This document shows positions 41,601-53,643 of a stretch of 64,000 nucleotides of DNA, piece after piece. Origin of the DNA: Rhizophagus clarus. Its lineage: Eukaryota; Glomeromycota; Glomeromycetes; Glomerales; Glomeraceae. The translations under genes and the position numbers were made by a program. Position 1 is the stretch's first letter. Each line of letters starts with the position of its first letter. The DNA is taken from NCBI GenBank assembly GCA_015698045.1, contig BLAL01000030.1:62001-126000 (forward strand). The letters are read 5' to 3'. Below the pieces are notes generated by a model. It did no database searches. It worked only from the letters and a program-made list of their open reading frames with translations, and was not told the origin of the DNA.

Positions 41601-41632
41601 AAGAAAAGTATATACAAGAGTATAAGGCAAGT

Positions 41633-42160
41633 ATGAGTACTTCCAGTGCTTCTAATCCTAAACTTTTATCATTAGATTGATTCTTTAAGACGTAAAAAAT
41701 TATCAAAATTCTATCTTATTAATTATTAGTTGTTGTTATCTCTTATTTAAAGAAAATCAATCAAATAGTAATTCACTTAACAATATAAATCCCGAACCTC
41801 TTATATTAACTACCTTGCTCATAAAGGAAATAAACAAACAGAGGCTATGTTTATACAAGAAACTTTCCAATTGATCAAAATAACGATACTCCGATGCTAA
41901 ATTATACTAATTACTCTAATTATCCCAATTATCCTAATTACACTAATATAAACCCATTGGAAATTATAAACAAAGTTATTCTGCTTTAAGGACATGGATT
42001 GAAAGGTCATTAGATAAGGTTACGGACGAATTGCAAAGAATTCTATGATCAATATTTGTATATTCATATCTCGAACTTGTGTCAAATTTTTTTGAAACTT
42101 TCAAGTGAAGAAAATGAATTTTTAAAACTTTTTGTTAAAAAAAATATCCGATACAGATGA
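41633..42160 (+). pseudogene. TAF5-like (TFIID NTD2) gene remnant
   Basis: Starts MSTSSASNPKLLSL, then degenerates. A 12-codon Asn/Tyr/Pro run (TNYSNYPNYPNYTN) follows, then YSALRTWIERSLDKVTDELQ, a frame break at a TGA, and DQYLYIHISNLCQIFLKLSS. Known: TFIID subunit TAF5 proteins have an N-terminal domain of the form (Y)xxLRxWxxxSLDxYKxELxxxLYPxFxHxxLxL, which this resembles. WD40 repeats are not seen. Tentative assignment; clearly broken. Confidence 0.4.
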
Positions 42161-43240
42161 CTTCGATATCATATGATATTTTTTTCGATTCTTTACAAGA
42201 TATACTGTATAATGTACTGTAGATCAACTTACTGTGACGTTGTTGATTAGAATCATTTCATTTGTTGATTGTGGTCACTTGATTCTGTGTGTTATTATGT
42301 AGAGTCAAAGTACGTTGAAGTAGTGTGAATATATCTTTCATAGAATTCATTGTTATTTTTAGATAAGGATTGTTAGTGTTATCTGCGACTATAAATGGGT
42401 GACCTTTTAGCAGCTATTGTATCCAAGGTAGATAATAATTATTGAAAAGTTTTAGTTTACAAAAATACATTTATATTATAAAAAATTTGTAATAAAGTTA
42501 AGAATATTTCGTAAAAAATAACCCCTAAAAATTTCGGTCTTTTACTGAAATTCTCGATAAAATTGACAAGTATCACATGAATGAAATACATTATAAATTC
42601 CTTATGATATTACAAATTTAAATAAATTAGATACAGTTAAAAAAATAAGAACCCAGAAACTTTACAATAGAAATGTCAATCCTGATTATGCACCTTCATT
42701 ACAAAATTATGACGGTATTAGAATTTAAGAGTTTGAGAATAATTAGAATCGAATTCAATAAACGATAAACATCCGAAATATTAAATATAAAGTTGTAAAT
42801 GTATGGCTAAAATCGTTAGTATATCAAAGAATTTTGACTTAAATTCATCAAGCCAAAACTTGTACTTAAGTTGTAAAGTAGAGGTTTAAGCTCTAAATTT
42901 ATTCACAAATAGATGAAAATGTGTTTTATAACTTTATATCCATACAGCTAATTGTTGTTCATACGGTACAAATTATAACCAGTTTATTAATAAATAAAAT
43001 TTTTTTACTACATTCAGATACGAATATTTGATAGTAATAGTATGAGTCTTACCATATTCTTATGATCAAATGTCCGAGAATAAAATAAAAAAAAAAATAA
43101 ATAAAAAGAGTATAATTATATTTTTATATACGAAATACTTCTATTTCAGGTAAAGTGTGTTAATTACTTTCACCTATAATGAAGCAAAAAATAGTAAAAT
43201 AGTTTAATTAAATTTAATAGATCAAAAATTTCACATGTAA
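42160..43240. other. No gene seen
   Basis: AT-rich sequence without a supported coding frame. Confidence 0.5.
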
Positions 43241-43246
43241 GAACAA

Positions 43247-44808
43247 TTAATTGCCCTTAGAATTAATATCAAGTTTAGTAAAATCCATTCTTAAAGATTC
43301 TATAAAATATTAATTGTTAACATTATAAAATTAATTTAAATTAATATAACAAATTATATATGCTTACCTGAATATTCTACCGCATTTTTTGGTTCAGGAA
43401 GATTTTTAAAGTCTAAAAGTCTACTTGTGTAAACTGCTTGAGGATGTGTCGTATATGAAAGAGTACTAGTAGATAATGATGGTGATTGAACTGTTGATGA
43501 TGACTTTTCGTTTATCTCATCCGCTTCTTTACATTGTTTATAGATAGTATCAGAAACTACTTTATTACGATCATAATATAATTTATCAAATAACTTGTAT
43601 AAATCATTTGCTTTAGGTCGGTTTAAAGGGTCTGCATCCCAACATTGATTAATCATATCGATAATTAGTTGAGGAATTTTATAATTAGACTTTGGCCTCA
43701 ACCCATTACAAATTTTGATGGCCAAGAATTCATCATGAGGTATGTTATAATAAGGAGGGAATCCTGTACAAATTTCATATGCAATAATTCCAAATCCATA
43801 AATATCACTCGCTTGAGTATATTCCTTTCCCCTTAAAACTTCTGGAGCCATATATGGTAATACTCCATATGTTTTTTTATTATCACCTTGAGAGGATTTA
43901 ACATTTGCTGGCTGACATAATCCCAAATCAGTAATAAAAACATCATCCTCATAACTTATACTACTTAATAAATTGCCACAATGAAAATCACGATGAATTA
44001 ATCCACTATTATGAATATCTCTAAGACCAATAGAAATTCCGCGTAACATATCTATTTTTTTCTTCCAACTTAATGAATTAAAATTATCATTTAAATGTTG
44101 TCTTAAACTGCATTTTTGTAAATCCATCACCATCATAAAATTATTTGTTTTCGGATCTTTGGTAATTCCAAAACAACGAACTACCCAACCATGTCCAGAT
44201 TCACTTATTATAATATTTGACTCCAACTTAAAAGAAAATTATAGTTAGTTTAATATTTATAAAGGCTAACAATAATAAATTTATAAGAAAACTGAATATC
44301 TTACTTCTTTGAAAAATTCTGCTGAAATGTCCTGTGAGATATGCAAACATTTTAAAGCAACTTTTGTTTCTCCTTTATTATACTCTTGATCCATATAATT
44401 CTTTTCCCAAAAAGGATCATCTTTCCAAATTGCTTTATAAGTAGTTCCAAATCCTCCTTTTGCTAAATATTTAATATCTTCAAATTTATCGTATTCAATC
44501 CACTCTAAAATTTGACCCCAATTTTTAGCTTTTAATTGTGTTTCTCGAATAAATTTATCAACTTCATTATTTCCACTTGTCCAACTTTTGAAATTTTGTT
44601 TCAAATGACTATGTATACTCTGACACCAGTAACGCCTAGTATTAGGTTGCTTACAAATTTTACATAAACCATATCTCATATAACGTTTTTTTAATTCTTC
44701 ATTTAATATCAGTTTATCAACTAACAGTTTTTGTTCCTCAGTTAGTTTCTGATGTTTAAAATCTTTTATTTGATCAAATACATCATCACTAAGTTTTATT
44801 TCGTCCAT
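43247..44808 (-). CDS. Protein kinase, three exons, complete
   Basis: Exons 44305-44808, 44226-43368 and 43299-43247 (minus) give 471 aa. The N-terminus has a Cys cluster (CKICKQ ... YWC) and WTSGNNEVDKFIRETQLK, typical of this fungal family. The kinase domain runs from LAKGGFGTTYKAIW (ATP loop) and VALKCL (Lys) through LIHRDFHCGNLL (HRD loop), ITDLGLCQP (DLG instead of DFG), YMAPEVLRG and MINQCWDADPLNRP. The tail has HPQAVYTSRLLDFKNLPEP. I added the third exon because a CAG|GTAAGC donor at 43367 joins in frame to a TATAG acceptor and gives SESLRMDFTKLDI, a tail familiar from this family; without it the protein ends GKHI. Catalytic residues are present, so it is probably active; substrate unknown. 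Confidence 0.9.
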
Positions 44809-47800
44809 TTAACTGTCAATGAATTATTTGTTGAATAAAGAAATGTTATGTGAAAACAATGCAAAATTAAATAGTGGTGAAACGTTATTTATGCCGGGAA
44901 AATGGTTAATCCGATGTGCAATGATTCAAAGATCGGCAACAAATTATCAGAAAAAAATACAAAATACACCCCATCAAGGCTTGTGACACAAATAATAAGG
45001 TTATAACCTTTGATGATCACCTGACAAAATAATAATCGACAAATAAATTTTAATCAGAGAACGCTAATTATATTCATGTTGATTAATAAATCAAATTTTT
45101 TTTTTTGAGAAAAAACAATGAAAATATAAAATTATATCATAAAAAATGAGTTTTCGAAGTTGGTTTATGAGAAGCTAATTTTTTGTCTGTAACAAAACTT
45201 TTCCAATACAGGTGAAATATGATGCTGGAAATTTATAAATAAAAATAAAATTATAGTGATAAAAAAGCTTTCATTACCTTGAAAAATTTTTTAAAAACTA
45301 TATTCTTTAAGATGAATATTACTAAATGACTAGCCAGATTTTCCAAAAAAAAAAAAAAGGTATCCAAGTAAAAGTTTATAAGCTTTACAAAATTCTATCG
45401 ATTTCGAAGTATGCAATTATTTGCCAATAATAAACATTATTTAGTATTTTATACTCTTTTCAACAGATAATTGAGTAATAGTCAAGGTCTATAAAATTTG
45501 TAACTACATGTTGTATGATTTATCCTATGAAATATTTTTTTAGTGATATAAATATGATTAGCTAAAATTTCTTTTTGTTGATTGGTTGATGATTTTGTTT
45601 TCGATAATAAAAATTTATTTTTTTTTTTTGATTTTGTTGATAATCTATCTGATAATCAAAAAGCTTATTAATTTTTTTTATTTTTTTTTTTTTTTATAAA
45701 ATTTAGTTAAATATATTGCTTGACTCGGTTAGATAATTTTTCGGATTTAATATTTTCTAAAATGTCAATTTAAGCTTGTTAAGCTTACCTATATAAAAAT
45801 TTAAACTATATGGGCTAAACTTTGAAAGACCAAGTTAAAGGAATTTAAATATAGGTAGACTTGACCCACCAAGCAAATCCCAACTCGTAGTTTAATCTAT
45901 CCAAAAATAACCTTTCTGACCCCTTTCCTTATATTAAGTCTTTAACTTCTAAAAACTACCACATCCTGTCTATAAATATCCTCTTATCTACTACGTGCCG
46001 AAAAGATAATTTCTATTTAACTTCCTGTAAAGTACAGAGCTGCTTTTCTTTCATCAGTAAATATTCAAACCCTATTTTTTTCTTATGCTTACATTTATAT
46101 ATACTTTATTCTTTTTATAAAACAGTCTTTGAACACAAACAAACAGAATGCATCAGACAAAAAGGACATGAAAGGTCCAAAAGTTTGGGTACAGCTACAA
46201 CCTTAACCGGAGGTTCCAAATGAGAAGTGAAAAGAAATCAGTGACATAAATGAAGTACGAATTTTGGATAACAAGAAGAGAATATATAGAAACCCAAGAT
46301 GATGAGACTGATTGCATTAACAAGAATTGGTTTTTTTCTTTAGCACTTCTTGATTATTTCTGTTACTTCTTCTACTGACAATCCTTTGCCTATCTCTTCA
46401 CTTTATTACAAGTGGGCTAATCAGATTGTTTATTTTCTCTTCTATTATTTTCTCTATTTGTCTTACTAAATTATTTATTACTTACAAAGTGCTAATTAAA
46501 GGATTACACTTCTTTCAAACATATAATATAAAATTACATTTATATAATAATACATTATACGTTATTAAATTGTATAATAAGTCAAATTCATGCATTGAAT
46601 TCACAGAACTACCATTTCCTGATGAAATTTCAAACTGGGTGTAATTCAAACAAGAAGTACTTACATGGTAACCAGAAGAAGATAAGGAATACCAAAAACC
46701 AACACTTAGCCAGCATTGTATAGTCATGTGTGGAAGAGCCATGTACAGCATAATTTATGAACTAAAACTCCATTTGATTAACAATCCTTCTCTAGATGGT
46801 TTGCTTTGGAAGATACTATAATAGTTGACAGAAATATGGTATTACTCATGGTTTGGGAATGCAATATCAAGTGGTTTAAAGGTGCTTCTAATGAAGATAT
46901 TATAAATTATACAATCAGGAAAGGAAATTAAAGAAGGGCTATAAGTTAGTTTGTTCTAATGATGGGTCTATAAACCAAGTTTACGACTATATGTGCGCTA
47001 ATGGTTATAAGTAAAAAAAAAATTCTTTATTTTTTTCCTTTTGTTATATCCAATATTGTTAGACTTAATTGTTCTATAAAAAAATAGGTATTGCATATTT
47101 GCATTCCATCAACCTATGATCAAACTTGGTTACTTAAAAGGAAAATAGCGAAAGTATAAAGAGAAGACCATGGGCAGCTATATATATCAAATACCATTAC
47201 AATTGTATCAACAAGTCCCACATTACTTAGATCTATTGCATATTGCTGTATATAATTGGTTTTGCATTTAATAATCATTATGATGATTGCTGATGATAAC
47301 AATGATGATAAAGATGATGGTGAATTTAAATATAATGGCAATTTGCTTTCAAAAGCCCTAAATGTTGTAACTCGAAGCAAAGTAAGTCGTTAAGTGCTTG
47401 GATCTTTAGAAATAATATTAACAGTTAACGTGAATACGTGATATGAAAAGTATATGAAAATCATTTTTTAAATTAAAATAGTTACAGTATATAGGAAAAA
47501 TAAGCGAAATTATTGTAATTATATTTTGGTTACTCATAGATTGCCGCTGGCTATATATCAATGGATTAATGTGTTTTTAAAATTCAGAAAGTTTCAAGAA
47601 TCAATTATTTTCAATAAATTAAAAAGTTTAATAATATTATAATCTAAATTGTTCTAATTTTATAATTTAAAAATATATAGTATATATTAAAATGTTATAA
47701 TAGTCTATAATTTACATGTAACCTATTTCAAGTCAACATTTAGTAATTAAACAAGAGTTTTTTTTTCGGAAAAATCTTAATACTGTAACACGCTAAAGTA

Positions 47801-48330
47801 GTTTAAAATTTGGTGTTTGTTAATTTATTATCATACAAATAAATTTTTATTTGATATATTTATTATAATATCATTTGAAAACAAGTAAATATTAATATCA
47901 GATTTACGATACGATTATCAAAATATTTTTATTGACACTTAATAGTTAATAGTTTATATTAATGGGTGTTATTTATGTATTAAATTTCTACTTAATTTAT
48001 TGAAAAATTAAGCATTTTTAAGTGAAAAATAAAATTTAACCCTTTACTTCTTCTTAATAACTTTAATTTAAATTTAAAATAACAAACGAGAAGAATTGTT
48101 TGATGGTATAATTATTTCAATAGAAAAATCAAAAGCTAAAAATGCTAAATAATTATAGGAAAATAAAATACCACAATATTTTAGATAATACACAGGTAAG
48201 AAATAAAATGGTTGACTGATACTTAAAAAAAGATCGTGCTTTGCATAATTACTTAAAATAAACCCAAAATAAATTTAGAGCCTTTTACATAATAAAATTA
48301 TGATGAAATTTTACACGTGTACCAAGGTGG
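44809..48330. other. Gene-poor region
   Basis: No supported gene. Short frames at 46426-46751 and 47120-47380 have no recognisable features. A stretch at about 46795-46960 (plus) reads WFALEDTIIVDRNMVLLMVW then WFKGASNEDI before stops, perhaps a decayed gene. Poly-T/A tracts near 45620 and 45690. Confidence 0.4.
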
Positions 48331-48335
48331 AAATA

Positions 48336-48791
48336 TTAAGGATTTGGTATGTTATTGAAATCACGAAAGTTAATACCGTTAAAAATGTTATCCTCAAACG
48401 AATTATTAGTAACTTGCAATACATTTAATTGAAGGGCTCTATTAATAGTATCCGTATTATCAATTCGTGAAACACGTATACTATTTGCTAAAGTTGTAAA
48501 ATGGTCTTTTTGAGACGTTGTTAAGCGAAAATTCCAAATTATGTTCGTCGCCAAATTTATTATACGTTGATCATGTATTTGTAATCGATGGGCCTCACGT
48601 ATTACGTTACGTTTCATTAAACATTTTCCAGTTATTAATTGCCTATATCTATCGTTTCTCGTGTATGTCGCAGCATCGATATTATTATAAGAAAATCGAC
48701 AAACATTCTGATAATTTATACGAACTAAAAAATCATTTAATCTTCTTGAACGAGTTGAAGTTCTCATAATTCGCTGTTCATTCATTCTCAA
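48336..48791 (-). CDS. Small HMG-box-like protein
   Basis: 151 aa, intact, single exon, no overlap with other genes. Residues 17-115 can be laid over an HMG box: helix 1 RRLNDFLVRINYQNV, helix 2 IINLATNIIWNF, helix 3 SQKDHFTTLANSIRV, with the conserved Trp. Basic residues are frequent. Known: HMG-box genes are numerous in Rhizophagus. The match is weak at helix 1 (LNDFL instead of PNAF), so a different small nuclear protein is possible. If correct, a DNA-binding protein. Confidence 0.45.
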   Translation of the reverse strand: MRMNEQRIMRTSTRSRRLNDFLVRINYQNVCRFSYNNIDAATYTRNDRYRQLITGKCLMKRNVIREAHRLQIHDQRIINLATNIIWNFRLTTSQKDHFTTLANSIRVSRIDNTDTINRALQLNVLQVTNNSFEDNIFNGINFRDFNNIPNP

Positions 48792-51700
48792 AAAATTTGA
48801 AATTATTTTTTCATCATTTTTTAGGGACGTTAGGTTTGTAGGTATTTTATAAATAAAAGTTTAGGTTATAAAATTTATTTATTTATTTATGTATTAAATT
48901 TTGTGATGGAATGATGAGAACATCATTTCATCATAAATAAATAGTATTATTAATTTTATATAAATTAAAGATTTAAACGGACATCTTTGATTCTTGATAA
49001 AAAAAAAATAATCAAAAATTTAATTATTAATATTACTAATAATCTTGTTTCACAGATAACGGAGTTGTTTGAAAGTTTATTGCATTCAAAAACGACTGAT
49101 AGTTTATAATAAGTGTGTAACATATGCTGATCGTAGATTCATAGAATATTTTGAAAGTATTAAATTAAACTCCCCCAACGTATTAAAATTTACCCCGCCC
49201 CAACAAAAATCATAATAAAAATTGGTCAAATTTCGGATAGAAAAATAACCAAATTTAGTGTATAATTACTATTCTAGAAAATTTATATACAAAAAGAAAA
49301 TGAATGACATTTGGGAAATTATGTGCTAAAATTTGCGCCAAATTTCAAATTTTTCTTAACTAAAAAGAGTTATTAACAGGACCTTTTATTTATTGTAATA
49401 ATGAATTAACATTCTATTATTGAGAACCCATAAATTTTATTATAAAGATAAATGATTTGTTATTACATATTTTACTCCTGTGTAAAGATAAATACTTGTA
49501 CCTATAATGTATGATAAGAATTCTCAGATTTTTAATATAAATTTCTCAATTTATAATATTATAAACATGAACTTTTATAGGATCACGCAATTATTGGAAT
49601 AAATGATTTTAATATGTCTCAATCATTTATCTTTTATTTATTGTTTTTTTTTTACTAGTCACTGTCCAAAGAGCACAAACTTGTGTTTAGACATGATTAC
49701 CATATCACCCATTTTTTTGTTAGTGACGGACTTTTTGTTATCACAAATGTGAAACATCACTTTGAGCTTACACGATTTAAGTAATCATTTTGAATCGTTT
49801 AAGTAGAAATATTTGAAAGTTTTTTTTTGTATTGCTGAAAACATATTTTAGGATAATCTCGTTGAAAAGAAAGATTAATTTAGGACAAATGACGAAAGCT
49901 TTATTTTTTTTTTATTAAAAAAAAATTAGGTAGAAAAAAACGAAATATATTATTCATAGTTAAAAATTCATATATAAAAGTTCATTGAATGTTTATGTAA
50001 GAATTACAGATAAAGTAATTTGTATAAAAAATAAACAATCAAAATAAGCCAATTAAATTATAGTATATTTTACAAATAAAATAAAGTATATAATCAAATT
50101 ATATCAAGGTTTCATATATGCAATCGTAAGGGGTACCATGATCACATGACCCGTCCTCAAAGGAAATGTCAACTATATATAATATGACGTGATATAATGA
50201 GACTCTTAGTAGAATCGCTCAAATAATAATTAACAATCAATTTGAGAATAATTTATTAACGGAACAAATTTTAATGACAATAATAATAAAATATTGAATC
50301 TTTAATTTCCAGCTGAAAGCTCCAGGAACTCAGAATATGATCATCTCACCCTTATCTCCTAGTTTATCCCTTACTATATTCTTCTAACTCCTAATTATGT
50401 TTCAATATCATTTGTTTAGTCACCTTCCTAATATATATATTAATTGCTTTTATATCAAAAAGGTGTATGTGTATTTTTTAACAAAAGAAAAAATATTAAT
50501 AATGATCGTTGTGAAACTTGTGATACTCTATTACCTGTTTTATACGGGGTTATGTTATTAACGGAGCTATGTGACCACAGATTTGTGTAACTTTTGCCTA
50601 TATGATGATCGAATCGGATTGTGAAAGAAATATCATTATGGTAACGTGAAGAGATATCGAAGTTATTTAAATACAATATTAAACTGGCGTGCTAACCGTT
50701 TATATAATATTACATATGGACTTCTCTATATATATATATCTTAATAATGAAGGCAATAATTGTTAACAATTTTGGAATTGCGGGAACTAATTAATGAAGC
50801 AAATGAAATAAATAAGAATCTATCAACAAATAGTATTTCTTCAACTAGTTTAGAACTATATGTAACATATTCAAAAGCTATTTATACAGGTGGATTATTA
50901 CTAATAATATGATAATTTAACATCCATGATATGTTCAGATAATATTCCGACAAACAGCTAAATTTGTACTTTGTCATCAGTAATTCTACTTAATCAATAT
51001 TAAGCATTTTCTTCAGCGTCCGCATACTCATACTTTTCGAGGATTCTTCTCCTTTTGGCTGAACGAATTTATTTATATAATTTTAACAGGTCGTATGGCT
51101 TATCCCGATTCTATAGGTTAGTCTTAATTGTGAGTTTAGGAACGTTATATACATTTTTCTTTTTATTTTTGATTGTTCCTTTTAATTTTGATGTATATGT
51201 TAATCTACCTGAATTTGAATTTTCCACATGCTTTACTTTGTCAAAAGAAGTGGAGGGGAAGTGTTGAGAAAGATTCGACAACCACATCCTGTTCCCACCT
51301 GTACCATTAGAGTGAACATATATAACGTCAGGTAATAGCGTAGGTATGGAAGTTTGTTGAGTCTATGAGTTCCGAGAAGCTGTTTTTAAAAATTGTTCGG
51401 AAATGACCGGTCATTTGATCATTCAAATGATCCGGCCAATCATTTGCTCATTTGGTCATTTCTCAGTCAATTAATTTTGATTGGCTAATATTTTTATGAC
51501 GTGATTCAGTCAAAAAATAAAAAAAAAAAAATATGTAGACCAGAATTATAGTACTGGTCAACATCATATTCAATGACTCAGACCATTTGTCATTTGAGCA
51601 ATGATCAATTTTCATTCATTTCTGCTGAATACTGGTTATAAACAAAGACATGGTTTTATTTATGCTAGATTCAATTTTTGATAACCTGATAATCTGACAA

Positions 51701-52600
51701 CATCATTAGTTCTTGGTACGCACCAATTTTATCTAGTATTTCGTAAATTATGAAATTTTTTACAATATAATTTTTGAAATATAAAGAAAATTTTTAAACC
51801 ATTGGCTACTATTGCAATTGATAGACATTAAACCAAACTTACTTTGTGAATGTGTAATATATTGTTGATCGGCAATTCCCTTTTCTCCCTCTTTTTTTTT
51901 TTTTGAGATGTCAAACCTTAATGAGAATATACTTTATTTAATATTTGAAAAATTAAAAAATAATAGAACTGCACTTTTTTCATGTCTTTTAGTTAATAAA
52001 AACTGGTTAAGGTTATCATTCCAATTTTATGGAAAAATCCTTAGAAATATTTAAAGGATGAAAACCCCTGATCGTCTTGCCAATAAATCATGCTAGTTGA
52101 CAATAGTCATAGTATTTTTTTGATAAGAGGCGGCAAGACGGTCATAGTGAAACTGGGCATAGCCCATCAGATAACTTGTCATTATTTCGAACTTAGTGTT
52201 CTTATCATTGCATCCAATACTGTTTTTAAATCCTCGAAACTTATCCCTCCATCTGACTAATGTTATATGGCGTGATCTTCAATTATAATTGTTTTTCGTA
52301 CTTATCATACATAGTTTTTTATAAATGGCGTTAAATGTACTTCCTTCCAACTCATTACACCATGAAGATAGTTACATATCGAATAAAACGATAATTTGTC
52401 CAAGTTTCTTATGACACCCCTATCTTTCTCACATGTAATGATGAAGAGGGACGTTTATGGTCATATTTAGAGACAATATGACTAAAAAGAGAGTTTTCAT
52501 CGTTTTTGATCATGGACAATATTCTTATCTATAGAAATTTCAATTGGATAGTACGTATCAGAAATTATATAATTGAGAGTAATTACTGATTGCGAGTATT
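48792..52600. other. Gene-poor region with a palindrome-rich tract
   Basis: No supported gene; short frames at 50455-50676 and 51055-51267 have no recognisable features. At 51400-51470 and 51570-51630, CATTTGATCATTCAAATGATC-like palindromes and TCATTTG/CAAATGA motifs cluster, suggesting a short non-autonomous element whose ends I could not define. Confidence 0.4.
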
Positions 52601-52608
52601 ATTATTAA

Positions 52609-52905
52609 TTATGAATAAAAAGTAACACTAATCTTCGACTTTAACAACCGCGTGGAGATTAGATTTGGTGGATTTTCTTTCCAAATATCTTTGATTTCAA
52701 AATATGTTTCATTGCTATCGGAGAGATCAAAACAAGGAATAATTGTCTCCAATATGGATATTTGCACGCCATAGTCTGAGGTCACTTGCACCAACAGTCC
52801 AATCTTTTTCAACCTAAATACTTCCTTTCAGTTCGCCAATCGGCTCGAGATTATATTTCTGAATGGCTTTCCCAGAATTAGACAATTGATGTTGACAGAA
52901 CGCAT
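52609..52905 (-). pseudogene. Broken CRN (Crinkler) header domain
   Basis: Starts MRSVNINCLILGK (ATG at 52903-52905), the usual opening of a CRN ubiquitin-like header. After a frame change it continues NLEPIGELKGSI, stop, VEKDWTVGASDLRLWRANI (the LxLWxxxI signature). After another change comes EIKDIWKENPPN. Only the header is recognisable. It points away from the CRN gene that starts about 740 bp to its right. Known: CRN headers precede varied C-terminal domains in fungi and oomycetes. Confidence 0.6.
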
Positions 52906-53643
52906 TTTTCCGTTTTGAAGGAATCACATGAATCAGCGTATTAGATTTTCTGTATTCATATTATTATTTATTCTCATCAAGAAAACTTTTTTTAGTCACG
53001 AATCTAGTTCAAAATTGTTGACAAAATACAACACATTATAAGGTTGATATGTCAATGATACTAGTTCGTTTATTAACTTTTTGAGTAAGACTCAAATCAG
53101 TTCACGAAACATGCAGCAAACCTAGTAAAGTCCTGTCGAAATTTTATGTCGTTTGCATTCCGTGATCTAGTAAGGTGTTAGTAAGGTCCTCAGAAAACTA
53201 TACAAAAAAATGGTCATTAGTTTGCACAGCTGAAATATTCATACCTTAATTGCGTATTGTATCGTTTAGGCTTTAATGCTGTTAATAATTTTCTCGCAAA
53301 TATTTCCTTCAAACTACTTTAACGAGTTCAGGCTTGGAGAAAATAATATATCGGTTTTAGTTGTCGATACGAGTGAGTTACTGCGCTTTATTCTTTAGTC
53401 AAATATGACGTCAACTGTACAACCGAAAAATTGCGTAATGGTAATTAATAAATACTCGTGATAATTACTCATGAGATGTGATTTATTTCTTTCGCTACTG
53501 ATGAGCCACCGAGTCTATCATGATGAGGTTTTTGCAAGTATATACAGTATATACCCTCAAAAAAACTCTTTCAACTTTTTTTAACCTTCAACTTATTTCT
53601 TTTTGATTTACATTTGTTCACTCTTATTAGCAATACCATTGAA

